A stretch of DNA of 11,342 bases from Nitrospirae bacterium RBG_13_39_12 (GCA_001805125.1 MHEF01000109.1:1-11342); one strand, 5' to 3'; counted from the stretch's first letter, positions 1 to 6,612 are shown. Translations and numbers: made by a program. The notes: generated by a model not told the origin, from the sequence alone.

Positions 1-21
1 TAATGTAAGTTCTGCCTTCAC
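1..21 (-). CDS. Start of a further gene, cut by the left edge
   Basis: Seven codons, read from a GTG at 19-21, are open to the window edge and begin MKAELTL. The GTG overlaps the TGA stop of the preceding gene (18-20) as GTGA, the arrangement seen at several other junctions here. A GAGGAG ribosome binding site lies at 31-36, nine bases upstream. A polar start followed by a short hydrophobic stretch recalls small helical phage or plasmid proteins, but seven residues cannot identify a family. The call rests on the overlap, the ribosome binding site and the continuing operon. Confidence 0.45.
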
Positions 22-215
22 CTTTTAATACTCCTCAGTCTGATAATTTCAAAACATAGATAATTGATAGCGTCAAGCATTTTCTCAATAGCCTCATGGA
101 TAAAATCCCTTTTATCTCTCTCAAGGTCAAGCTGTCCATGTTCAAGTCTGCCTCTGCCATATCTGTTTAAGGCTTCCCTGATTACAGCTTCTATGTCTTT
201 AGTTTGTGGTTTCAT
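18..215 (-). CDS. Small helical phage-type protein, function unknown
   Basis: A 65-aa protein from the ATG at 213-215. A longer reading from a TTG at 245 is possible, but the ATG has an AGG ribosome binding site about six bases away. It overlaps the end of the preceding gene by 17 bases, so the two are probably translationally coupled. Composition is charged and helical. The core (EHGQLDLERDKRDFIHEA, then DAINYL) resembles small all-alpha phage proteins in which an acidic helical pair precedes a 'DAxNYL' segment, loosely recalling MazG-type nucleotide hydrolases. The full set of MazG metal-binding acidic residues cannot be confirmed, so no enzyme activity is assigned. It sits downstream of the primase-helicase in the replication block. 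Confidence 0.6.
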   Translation of the reverse strand: MKPQTKDIEAVIREALNRYGRGRLEHGQLDLERDKRDFIHEAIEKMLDAINYLCFEIIRLRSIKR

Positions 216-558
216 GATTAACCTGTTCAATCTTAGAGTTCTCAAAAACCTCTTTAACTTTATGTATCTCTCTCAAAGGCTCGCTGGACAAACCTTTGAG
301 CTTCTTTATCTCATCGGCTGTGTAGATAGCCTCGGAGACGTCCTGAGAAGCCCTCAGAGAGTGCATATCCTCATCTGTATCAACAACCCATAGGTAAGCC
401 TGTAGAATCTCGGAATAAATCTTGTAGGCTGCTCTTCCATTGGAAACTTTTTTGTGGTGAAAGTTTTCATTAGTTTTGCCTTTAGTTTCTACTAAGTTTC
501 CCTGAGTGTTTCTCTGCAAAACCTTATTTGCTAAGGCTTTAAGGCTTAAAGTTTCCAT
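199..558 (-). CDS. 119-aa protein of unknown function overlapping a GAAAC repeat region
   Basis: A soluble, charged protein beginning METLSLKALANKV, starting 77 bases after the primase-helicase stop. A modest AGGGA ribosome binding site lies seven bases before the ATG. I do not recognise a domain. The first 40 residues are partly dictated by a DNA repeat: GGAAAC/AGAAAC units, about 11 bp apart, are translated as ET, NT, GN and ETK steps. The C-terminal two thirds (from about residue 42, with SNGRAAYKIYSEILQAYLWVVDTDED) is more protein-like and predicted helical. The stop overlaps the next gene. A role in replication or its control is inferred only from position. It could alternatively be DNA-binding, acting on the repeats it overlaps. 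Confidence 0.6.
   Translation of the reverse strand: METLSLKALANKVLQRNTQGNLVETKGKTNENFHHKKVSNGRAAYKIYSEILQAYLWVVDTDEDMHSLRASQDVSEAIYTADEIKKLKGLSSEPLREIHKVKEVFENSKIEQVNHETTN
463..512. repeat. Phased GAAAC/GTTTC repeats (possible iterons)
   Basis: On the plus strand, GTTT-type units begin at 463, 473, 485, 496 and 508 (GTTTTC, GTTTTG, GTTTCT, GTTTCC, GTTTCT), spaced 10, 12, 11 and 12 bases. Further GTTTCC copies lie at 551, 595 and 603, and GGAAAC copies at 442, 622 and 629. Helically phased short direct repeats next to a replication gene are typical of iteron or initiator-binding regions. They also lie inside a coding region, so part of the pattern could be codon-driven. Confidence 0.4.
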
Positions 559-593
559 ATAATTTCCCTGAGAGATTCCGAGAAACTCATTAA

Positions 594-635
594 AGTTTCC
601 CCGTTTCCATCCCTATATAGTGGAAACTGGAAACT
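594..635. repeat. Double GTTTCC/GGAAAC inverted repeat (hairpin)
   Basis: AGTTTCC (594-600) pairs with GGAAACT (629-635), and GTTTCCA (603-609) pairs with TGGAAAC (621-627). This gives a 14-bp stem with a small CC/T internal loop and an 11-base AT-rich loop (610-620). It abuts the stop codon of the primase-helicase gene (635-637). There is no T-tract on either side, so it is not a standard terminator. It may be an RNA structure controlling the next gene, or part of the iteron cluster. Confidence 0.6.
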
Positions 636-2407
636 CATCCATTATTCCTTAAAAGCTCTTGAGACTGGGCCTTACGTTTGTGTTTGCTTACTGTGCCCTT
701 TGCTACTCCAAGCAGTTCAGCTATTTCATTCTGTGGGATACCATCATTTAGCAGATTCGCAATGCGTTCAGTAAGACTTTCTTCAAGCATTTTTAATGTC
801 CATTGCTGGATTCCATTAACTGTAATAAGTTTTGTTTCAAAAGCTTTAACGTCATCTCCATGAATATTTCTTGCCTTCTCAAAGTGAACTTCAAATCTTG
901 CTCCTTCATCAGGCATATAGTCACCTGGTCTTTTTAAAGAGATAGTTGTATCAAGTACATCTTCTCTCTTGCTTGTGCCCCTCTGAAACCCTCCCTTACC
1001 AGCATGATGCACGAATAAAACAGAGATATGCTTGCTTCTTAATCTCAACCCCCATTCTTGAACTGGTAGCCAGCTTTCACCTTCATTTTCCCTTCCCACC
1101 CGGCAGAGAGTGCTTATATTGTCAACAATTACCAGAGAGATTCCGTCAAGATAGGGATCTACTGCTGCCTGACCTTGTAAAGTTGAGAGATCAGGCATCC
1201 CAAATTCTTGAAGGTCTGGAGTCACGATATTCAGTGTAGCTATAGGTTCTTTCTCGGAACTAACTATGATGTTGCTGAAACGCTCTTGAACTACAACTGC
1301 GGGCATTTCACCGTCAAGATAAAGTACCCCAAAAGGTTTTGAGGCTTCCCACTTTAGAAATCTTCCTCCGCTTGCAACAGCAACAGCTACACCCATAGCA
1401 AAATGAGTTTTTCCAACACCACGAGGGCCATAGACCATAGCAAGCCCTTGTGTCGGAAGCCACGGTGCAAATATGTTCTCTCTTGGTGGCAACTCTAAAC
1501 TTAAGAAATCAGAAATACCTATGACCCTGATTAACTTTATCGTTTCATGTTTTGAAGGTTCAGTTTTATATCTACAGTTAGACAGTTCCCTGTGATGCTT
1601 TTCAAAAATACTTTTGACTGTCCTCTCAATCTCCCTTAAGTCAGTCTCAGGTGGGTTATTTCTCTCGTTCCACTGATAAGCAAACTCAAGACATTCTTCA
1701 TAACTCAAATCATCATTAACCAAACTGCCAATAAGCCTTGTTAGAGAAACATTCCGTTGGCCATCTGGTACGCCCTTAAATAGTTCCCTTAGAGGATTGT
1801 TCTTATAAGTTTCTTTGTCTTCAAACTGATTAAATGCTTCAGGATCGTAAGAAATGTCATTATGCTCAATGATAGATACTGGTTTCCTGTCATTGTATTT
1901 ATAGTTAAAAGTTCCTGTCACTCGCAGAATCCGTGCAAGCTCGCAGGCACTTATATCAGCTCCGAGATGCTTAGCTATGCCTCTGAGTGTTGCTTCAACT
2001 TTTTCTGATGGTTCAATGATGCAGTTCAAAAACCAGTAAACGTGGAGTCCGTAACCTGAATGAATGATGAAAGAAGGCTTTAATCCTGTGTTATTAATAA
2101 AAGCATTAAGCCTTTCCCATGCCTCAGCTTCACCACCCTGATATTCTTTAAAATCTACGTCTGCAAAATAACAATAGATTTCTTTTACGTGTTCCTTGGT
2201 GCCACCGCCTTTTCTGGTGTAAACGCCAAAATAAAGATTGTCGACTTTATTCTCTTTAATAAATTTTTCAATGATGTTTAAGTTTCTGGTGAAAATCCTT
2301 CTCCTGGAAGGGAAAGCTCTTAGCTCAATATCACGCCGGGTTATCGAAAGTATCTTCTGAAAGAAAATCTTTCGCTGATCTTTAGGGGTTATCGAGTGTT
2401 CTGTCAT
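635..2407 (-). CDS. Primase-helicase replication protein (PrimPol + PriCT_1 + RepA-like ATPase + HTH)
   Basis: A 590-aa protein from the ATG at 2405-2407, with GGAGG ten bases upstream; a TTG at 2464 would add 19 residues. Residues about 1-190 form an archaeo-eukaryotic-type PrimPol domain. They include FADVDFK with the catalytic acid pair near D83/D85, SGYGLHVYW with a conserved His near 122, and RVTGTFNYK. Residues about 205-275 match PriCT_1 (GVPDGQRN to TVKSIFEKHH). Residues about 310-545 are an AAA_25/RepA-type hexameric helicase ATPase: Walker A GPRGVGKT near 327-334, YLDGEMP, Walker B LVIVD ending near 429, and FVHHAGKGGFQRG. Residues about 547-579 form a helix-turn-helix (IPQNEIAELLGVAKGTVSKHKR). 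Such proteins prime and unwind plasmid, phage or integrative-element DNA. The gene looks intact. The C-terminal HTH may direct origin binding. Confidence 0.93.
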   Translation of the reverse strand: MTEHSITPKDQRKIFFQKILSITRRDIELRAFPSRRRIFTRNLNIIEKFIKENKVDNLYFGVYTRKGGGTKEHVKEIYCYFADVDFKEYQGGEAEAWERLNAFINNTGLKPSFIIHSGYGLHVYWFLNCIIEPSEKVEATLRGIAKHLGADISACELARILRVTGTFNYKYNDRKPVSIIEHNDISYDPEAFNQFEDKETYKNNPLRELFKGVPDGQRNVSLTRLIGSLVNDDLSYEECLEFAYQWNERNNPPETDLREIERTVKSIFEKHHRELSNCRYKTEPSKHETIKLIRVIGISDFLSLELPPRENIFAPWLPTQGLAMVYGPRGVGKTHFAMGVAVAVASGGRFLKWEASKPFGVLYLDGEMPAVVVQERFSNIIVSSEKEPIATLNIVTPDLQEFGMPDLSTLQGQAAVDPYLDGISLVIVDNISTLCRVGRENEGESWLPVQEWGLRLRSKHISVLFVHHAGKGGFQRGTSKREDVLDTTISLKRPGDYMPDEGARFEVHFEKARNIHGDDVKAFETKLITVNGIQQWTLKMLEESLTERIANLLNDGIPQNEIAELLGVAKGTVSKHKRKAQSQELLRNNG

Positions 2408-2442
2408 CTTTGTTTGCCCTCCATTCCACGCCTCATAATCAT
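2404..2442 (-). CDS. Possible 12-codon coupling ORF before the primase-helicase
   Basis: An ATG at 2440-2442 overlaps the stop of the upstream gene as ATGA and has GGAGG six bases before it, the best-spaced ribosome binding site of this block. Twelve codons later its TGA (2404-2406) overlaps the primase-helicase ATG, again as ATGA. This could be a micro-ORF that passes ribosomes on to the primase-helicase. It could also be chance, or the old start of the replication gene separated from it by a frameshift. Confidence 0.3.
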   Translation of the reverse strand: MIMRRGMEGKQR

Positions 2443-2702
2443 CTCTGCCCTCCTTTGAGAGCAAAGATCATCGACCTGGCTTGTTTTACCGAGTTGTAGA
2501 CATCAAGACACCCGATAGTGTCATTGTTGTAGATTTCTTTCAGGCTTTTTTCTACATCTCCGTAAACCTCATAGTGGACACGTTTCTTGTCGTCAATGGC
2601 AGGGATAATTTTGTGTTTCTTTGCTATGAGGATGCCTGCTAAAATCGAATCATTAATTATGGTGGGGATTTCTTTTTCTTGCGTCTTAGTCTTTGCTATC
2701 AT
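2439..2702 (-). CDS. Small protein of unknown function upstream of the primase-helicase
   Basis: An 87-aa protein if started at the ATG at 2700-2702, which has AAGGAG four bases upstream. An ATG at 2717 would add five residues but lacks a ribosome binding site. No known domain is recognised. After a Lys/Glu-rich start there is a hydrophobic helix (IINDSILAGILIA), then a segment ending SVKQARSMIFALKGG. It is predicted cytoplasmic and helical. Its position directly before the primase-helicase, with overlapping ends, suggests an element-specific replication accessory or regulatory role, but that is inference only. Confidence 0.65.
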   Translation of the reverse strand: MIAKTKTQEKEIPTIINDSILAGILIAKKHKIIPAIDDKKRVHYEVYGDVEKSLKEIYNNDTIGCLDVYNSVKQARSMIFALKGGQR

Positions 2703-2823
2703 CTCACTCCTTTTCATTCATGTGATGATTCATTTTTGACTGAAAACCCAGCAATCGTCAATGAATATTCAACCAACTCTATTTTGATAAAATGCCGAAT
2801 AGGGTTGTTTTAGGAGGGGATAG

Positions 2824-3525
2824 TTAAGGCGTGATTTTCTGGTTCTGCCAGAAGGATGCACGAATTAAAAAGGGCGCATGCTCTTTCAATATGGCGTCAG
2901 CATCGTTAATAACAGAGTATTCTTTGTAAAATTTTATGTAATCATTGTTGACAATGTAGATGTTATAAAAACTCTCATGCTTGTCTTTATCAATTTTCTT
3001 CATTCCCCAACTTCTCAAATCTGCGTCATACCTCTTTTCGATGCAGTATATTACCAAGCCTGTTAATAGAATTTTATCATTGCAGGCTTTAGGGAAATAA
3101 CCATTTTTCTCGGCTATATCTTTTAATTTTTTAAAAAATTCGGGTTGTTCATTTGGGTTTTTGTAATAATAGGAAAAAAGACTATACAATTGCCCAGCTC
3201 CACTCTTTATCGTCTTCTCAAGCCAACCGGTCTTTTTATGCTTGCCTCTCGGCTTTTTGTCATTCCCACATGTACTATAGAATCCAGCCTCAAAAGAATT
3301 TTTTTTGTAAAGCGGAGGCGGCAAATCGGAAAGAATATTTATTATCTCACGTGAAAAATCATGATGGAAGCCATCAGGATTCTTTTTGATAAACTCTGCA
3401 AGCCTGCGCCAATCGTCAGGTGCAGCTTTTACCTTCAACTTTATTCCCTTATCTATGTAGTCCTGTTCCCTGACAGGATAAACGCTTATAACTGCCGAAA
3501 ATGTCTGCACTCTTTTCTTTTTCAT
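2824..3525 (-). CDS. 233-aa protein of unknown function, third gene of the hicBA operon
   Basis: A Lys-rich, soluble protein with no signal peptide or membrane segment, beginning MKKKRVQTFSAVISVYPVR. The ATG is preceded by a weak purine-rich stretch (AGAGAG). I recognise no family. Visible features are a basic N-terminus, a Lys-rich turn (KKPRGKHKKTG), a Tyr/Phe-rich helix (YSLFSYYYKN) and a Tyr-rich C-terminal half. The DNA is more AT-rich than its neighbours, consistent with separate acquisition. It starts 32 bases after the hicA stop on the same strand with no terminator between, so it is probably cotranscribed. It may be an accessory of the toxin-antitoxin pair, independent cargo, or a diverged nucleic-acid-binding protein. 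Confidence 0.7.
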   Translation of the reverse strand: MKKKRVQTFSAVISVYPVREQDYIDKGIKLKVKAAPDDWRRLAEFIKKNPDGFHHDFSREIINILSDLPPPLYKKNSFEAGFYSTCGNDKKPRGKHKKTGWLEKTIKSGAGQLYSLFSYYYKNPNEQPEFFKKLKDIAEKNGYFPKACNDKILLTGLVIYCIEKRYDADLRSWGMKKIDKDKHESFYNIYIVNNDYIKFYKEYSVINDADAILKEHAPFLIRASFWQNQKITP

Positions 3526-3557
3526 GTTCTTGTGCTCTCTGCTGAAAACAGTTATTG

Positions 3558-3791
3558 TTACCTATACAACCTCAAAAACTCCTCTACTGTCAGCCCTGCC
3601 TTTTTAATCTGGTCTCTTAATAATCCTTGCTTTATTGGTTTCCCTTTATGTACAGGGATTGACAGAATATAAGGATTTCCTTCCTTTGTGAGTTTTACGT
3701 GACTCGTTCCTGTCTGTTTTCTTATCTTCCATCCAGCCCTTTCAAATGCCTTAATAACCCTGTCAGGTTTCAGGTTATGCAGGCTGCTCAC
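3558..3791 (-). CDS. hicA: HicA-family mRNA interferase toxin
   Basis: A 77-aa protein with the HicA/YcfA double-stranded-RNA-binding-like fold. Diagnostic features are the N-terminal helix with FERAGWKIRKQTG, the catalytic His31 in GTSHVKL, the strand ILSIPVHKGKPI, and the closing GLLRDQIKKAGLTVEEFLR. HicA toxins cleave mRNA and block translation until bound by HicB. The GTG start overlaps the antitoxin stop as GTGA, so synthesis is coupled to the antitoxin, and AAAGG lies four bases upstream. Length and active site look intact, so a functional toxin is likely. The antitoxin-first order is the reverse of E. coli hicAB but common elsewhere. Confidence 0.93.
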   Translation of the reverse strand: MSSLHNLKPDRVIKAFERAGWKIRKQTGTSHVKLTKEGNPYILSIPVHKGKPIKQGLLRDQIKKAGLTVEEFLRLYR

Positions 3792-4420
3792 GAAGCCTTT
3801 CTAACCTTTCTTTGCTCTTCCGATACCTCAAGATGACCTTTAATAGCATCCTTTATCATTTCAAGTGCTTCCTCTACTGTATCACCCTGAGAAGCACATC
3901 CTGGGAGTGAGGGACATTCTATCCAGTAACCACCATCCTCAGTGTCAGGATGAAGGATCACAGGATATTTCTTGCCTCTTAAGGTAACCTCATATTTCTT
4001 TTCTCTCTGTAAAGATGAAACTTCACCCTTAAGTCCTTCAATAATTTCTCCTAAAGCAATAGCAAAGACAAGTTGCCCGTTCCTTAAAGTGTCAATGATT
4101 GTCTTCTTGTCTTTAGTCAACACAAAGATTGTCTCTCCGTCTGTTAAAAATCTCAGGTCTGACAATGGCTTCTTTATCTCCGGCATATTCTTTTTTAGAT
4201 AGGTTATTGCCTTTCTTATTTTCTGTAAGCTGATGCCTTTATCCATCAGGGTCTTTGCAACCCTCAATTGAATCAGGTCATTAAAAGAATAAAGCCTTAC
4301 AGAGCCATATCCTGAAGCTTCGCTTACAGAGGGTTTTATGAAATGGGTGCTGTCCCAGTAATCAATCTGTCTGAAACTTAAACCTGTTATCTTTGATACG
4401 GCCTTGCTGTTAAAGTTCAT
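3788..4420 (-). CDS. hicB: HicB-type antitoxin fused to an N-terminal MerR-family DNA-binding domain
   Basis: A 210-aa protein in three parts. Residues 1-75 are a MerR-type winged helix (KAVSKITGLSFRQIDYWD, then YSFNDLIQLRVAKTLMDKG). Residues 80-140 are a linker-like domain often seen in MerR-like regulators (FLTDGETIFVL) ending in a possible helix. Residues 143-200 are a HicB domain with a partial RNase H-like fold (GGYWIECPSLPGCASQGD, then EEALEMIKDAI). Classical HicB carries a C-terminal RHH or HTH for operator binding; here that job seems to be done by the N-terminal MerR domain. The ATG follows AAAGGAGGT at ideal spacing. It should neutralise HicA and repress its own promoter. A separate function for the MerR domain, such as ligand sensing, cannot be excluded. 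Confidence 0.9.
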   Translation of the reverse strand: MNFNSKAVSKITGLSFRQIDYWDSTHFIKPSVSEASGYGSVRLYSFNDLIQLRVAKTLMDKGISLQKIRKAITYLKKNMPEIKKPLSDLRFLTDGETIFVLTKDKKTIIDTLRNGQLVFAIALGEIIEGLKGEVSSLQREKKYEVTLRGKKYPVILHPDTEDGGYWIECPSLPGCASQGDTVEEALEMIKDAIKGHLEVSEEQRKVRKAS

Positions 4421-4460
4421 CTCAAACCTCCTTTAAGGTTATAAATACATTGTTGTAATT

Positions 4461-4489
4461 ATGATACTGAAAGGCTTGAATGATGTCAA
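4461..4489 (-). promoter_or_regulatory. Sigma-70-type promoter for the merR-hicB/hicA operon
   Basis: On the minus strand, TTGACA (4484-4489) and TATCAT (4461-4466) are separated by exactly 17 bases. The inferred transcription start is near 4454, about 35 bases before the ATG. An inverted repeat CTTGA-N6-TCAAG (4475-4490) overlaps the -35 region and is a candidate operator. The 17-bp spacer is not the stretched 19-20 bp of classical MerR-activated promoters, so repression fits better than MerR-style activation. Confidence 0.7.
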
Positions 4490-4889
4490 GGGAAATTTAT
4501 TGGATAGGCTACCTCTACATTATGCAGAAGACGGCAGGGTCAGGTAAGGTATGCCCTTGTCTTTGTATAGAGAAGGCTCTAATCTTTTACCACTACAAGA
4601 GTAATCTTAATGGGGGCGGTTCTATCCCCTTTTCCGTTCTCAGTGCCGTAACAGCTTTATACCGAAATACTCAGCGTTTGCTCCTTCCTGAATCATTGCT
4701 AACAAAGGCTTGACTTAATAGCATACACTTCATATAGAAATAATCACTTACTATGGCTGTCAAAAGGTTATAAATAAGATAAAATTTGCTTGATTAGCAT
4801 TGAAGTTGCTGGTAAACTGTTGAGTGAATGTATACCTAAACAGTCAGTATGACAAGGGGGCCCAGAGACTGCGGGAGAAGGAAGTTGAA
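4490..4889. other. Divergent intergenic region without a convincing gene
   Basis: About 400 bases between the divergently transcribed hicBA operon and the propeller protein. A 77-codon plus-strand reading frame at 4480-4713 has no ribosome binding site, family resemblance or protein-like composition and is not called. The region is GC-richer from 4520 to 4690 than the AT-rich stretch at 4715-4810. A possible promoter at 4710-4738 is listed separately. I see no tRNA, terminator with a T-tract, or mobile-element end. Confidence 0.5.
4710..4738 (+). promoter_or_regulatory. Possible promoter upstream of the propeller protein
   Basis: TTGACT (4710-4715) and TATAGA (4733-4738) are 17 bases apart. 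The match is good at -35 and moderate at -10. It would leave a leader of about 145 bases before the GTG at 4890. The AT-rich stretch at 4765-4795 could hold an alternative. Confidence 0.35.
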
Positions 4890-6548
4890 GTGAAAGAAAA
4901 ATCAATAGTTTTAACTTCCTTGATTGTCATTGCTTTTGTAATTCTTGTTCCGGTTTATTCAACCGCGGAGCCGCTCGACAATTGGTATTTAAGAAAGACG
5001 CTCGGTTATTTTTATTCGCTCGATTCGGTGGTCTATGGCAATGGCCTCTTTGTAGGTGTCAGAGGAAATGATGTCTGGACTTCACCTGATGGTGCGGCGT
5101 GGACTAAGAGGACCTCTGGCATAAGTAATTCTCTATATCAAGTTGCCTATGGCAATTTTAAATTCGTAGCTGTTGGTTCATCAGGGACGATCATCACGTC
5201 ACCAGATGGGATTACGTGGATTCCTCAGATTTCGAGAACGACAAATACACTCTGCGGTGTTGCCTTTGGGAACGGTTTTTTTATGGCTATCGGTTACTCG
5301 TCTACCGTTGTTACTTCTCCGGACGGCACAACATGGACCTTAAAAACTACAAATGCAACAGAATACTTCAAAACAAAATTACGTTATATAAACAACTTAT
5401 TTATAACAATTAGTGACTATTTGAATAAGATTCAGCATTCTTCTGATGGCATCACCTGGATGGAGTCGAACATCTCAACCTCGGGTTGGTTAGGAGGGAC
5501 TGCTGACGTAGCTTACTGGAATGGCTCTTACGTGGTTGTTCGTCCACAAGGGGAAATCTTCACTTCACCCAATTTGGTTACTTGGACGGAAAGGACAACT
5601 CCGAGCGTAACAACGAACAACCTTAATTCGGTCACTTCTGCAAACGGGACATTTGTAGCTGTGGGTTCTTCTGGAACGATCATTACCTCTCCAGACGGGA
5701 TCACGTGGACTGTTAGGCCCTCACCAACGAGCAATGCTCTTTACGATGTAACATTTGGAAACAGTACTTTTGTGGCTGTAGGTGAAGATGTCATCCAATC
5801 GGACCCAATCCCACCAATTTTGGAAAGAATCGGCGTATTCAGAAATAGGGTCTGGTATCTGGATTATAATGGCAATGGTACATGGGATGGCTGTATTCCA
5901 GATGTTTGTATTCCTTCTTTTGGTCTTTCCTCAGACATCCCAGTAGTTGGAGACTGGAATGGAGATGGATATATAGAGATAGGTGTATTCAGAAATGGAT
6001 GGTGGTATTTGGATTATGATGGGAGTTACACATGGAGCGGATGTGGAGTAGACAGATGTTATTATTTTGGTCTTTCTACTGACATTCCTGTAAGTGGAGA
6101 TTGGAACAATAGTGGTAGTGATAAAATTGGCGTATTCAGGACCGGTCAATGGTATCTTGATTTAAATGGTAATGGCACATGGAATGGCTGTGCGACTGAT
6201 GTTTGTGCCACCTTTGGCATGGCTGGCGATAAACCTGTAGCAGGAGACTGGAATAGCGATGGTTATGCGGAGATGGGGGTATTCAGAAATGGAATGTGGT
6301 ACTTGGATTATGATGGAAGTGATTCGTGGAGCGGTTGCGGTATAGATAAATGTCATTATTTTGGTCTATCAACTGATATACCTATTGTTGGAGACTGGAA
6401 TGGAAGTGGGCATTCAAAGATAGCAGTAAAGAGGGGTTCGTCCTGGTATCTTGATTATAGTGGAGAGGGCTCATGGAGCGGTTGCACCACTGATAGGTGT
6501 TACAACTTTGGCCTTACAATTGATAAACCTATAGCAGGGAATTGGTAA
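4890..6548 (+). CDS. Exported protein with two beta-propeller-like repeat domains
   Basis: 552 aa from the GTG at 4890, preceded by AAGGAAG at good spacing. A GTG at 4824 would add 22 charged residues and has no ribosome binding site. Residues 1-26 form a signal peptide (SIVLTSLIVIAFVILV, cleavage near YSTA). Residues about 30-305 hold six repeats of 39-41 residues with a SPDGxTW-type signature, like the YCF48/BNR propeller family. Residues about 312-552 hold five repeats of about 49 residues built on IGVFR...WYLDxxGxGxW...FGL..D.PV.GDWN. The DWNGDG-type turns resemble Ca-binding FG-GAP/VCBS loops. Each of the five has a CX4C pair (first near residues 335/340). The protein is predicted secreted or surface-bound, probably for binding rather than catalysis. 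It ends with the last repeat and has no anchor or sorting domain. Confidence 0.85.
   Translation: MKEKSIVLTSLIVIAFVILVPVYSTAEPLDNWYLRKTLGYFYSLDSVVYGNGLFVGVRGNDVWTSPDGAAWTKRTSGISNSLYQVAYGNFKFVAVGSSGTIITSPDGITWIPQISRTTNTLCGVAFGNGFFMAIGYSSTVVTSPDGTTWTLKTTNATEYFKTKLRYINNLFITISDYLNKIQHSSDGITWMESNISTSGWLGGTADVAYWNGSYVVVRPQGEIFTSPNLVTWTERTTPSVTTNNLNSVTSANGTFVAVGSSGTIITSPDGITWTVRPSPTSNALYDVTFGNSTFVAVGEDVIQSDPIPPILERIGVFRNRVWYLDYNGNGTWDGCIPDVCIPSFGLSSDIPVVGDWNGDGYIEIGVFRNGWWYLDYDGSYTWSGCGVDRCYYFGLSTDIPVSGDWNNSGSDKIGVFRTGQWYLDLNGNGTWNGCATDVCATFGMAGDKPVAGDWNSDGYAEMGVFRNGMWYLDYDGSDSWSGCGIDKCHYFGLSTDIPIVGDWNGSGHSKIAVKRGSSWYLDYSGEGSWSGCTTDRCYNFGLTIDKPIAGNW
5829..6545 (+). repeat. Five tandem ~147-bp coding repeats
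   Basis: The IGVFR-type motif begins at about 5829, 5979, 6126, 6273 and 6414 (IAVKR in the last). Each unit codes for about 48-50 residues with a CX4C pair and a GDWN closing motif. Nucleotide similarity between units is visible but imperfect (for example GGTCTTTC near 5919 and 6070), which indicates old internal duplication rather than recent expansion. Confidence 0.8.
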
Positions 6549-6590
6549 AGAGTGTTTCTGCAGCTAAAAAAGACTGAATACTAATGGAAA

Positions 6591-6612
6591 AAGGCGAGTA
6601 AAAATGCTCGCC
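6591..6612. terminator. Bidirectional rho-independent terminator
   Basis: GGCGAG (6593-6598) pairs with CTCGCC (6607-6612) around an eight-base loop. On the minus strand the stem is followed by TTTTT; on the plus strand by a shorter TTT. It lies 44 bases after the propeller protein stop, between convergent genes, so it can serve both directions. Confidence 0.6.

Noticed and set aside
463..635. CRISPR array or riboswitch
   Set aside because: Repeat units are 5-6 bases with 10-12 base periodicity, without spacers of CRISPR length; no known riboswitch core is visible.
4480..4713. 77-codon plus-strand reading frame beginning MMSREIYWIGYLY
   Set aside because: No ribosome binding site, its start overlaps the hicBA promoter region, and its composition (Cys, Leu, Tyr scattered) matches no family.
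5528..6356. Minus-strand reading frames across the propeller gene
   Set aside because: They mirror the repetitive coding of the plus strand and have no ribosome binding sites or family features.
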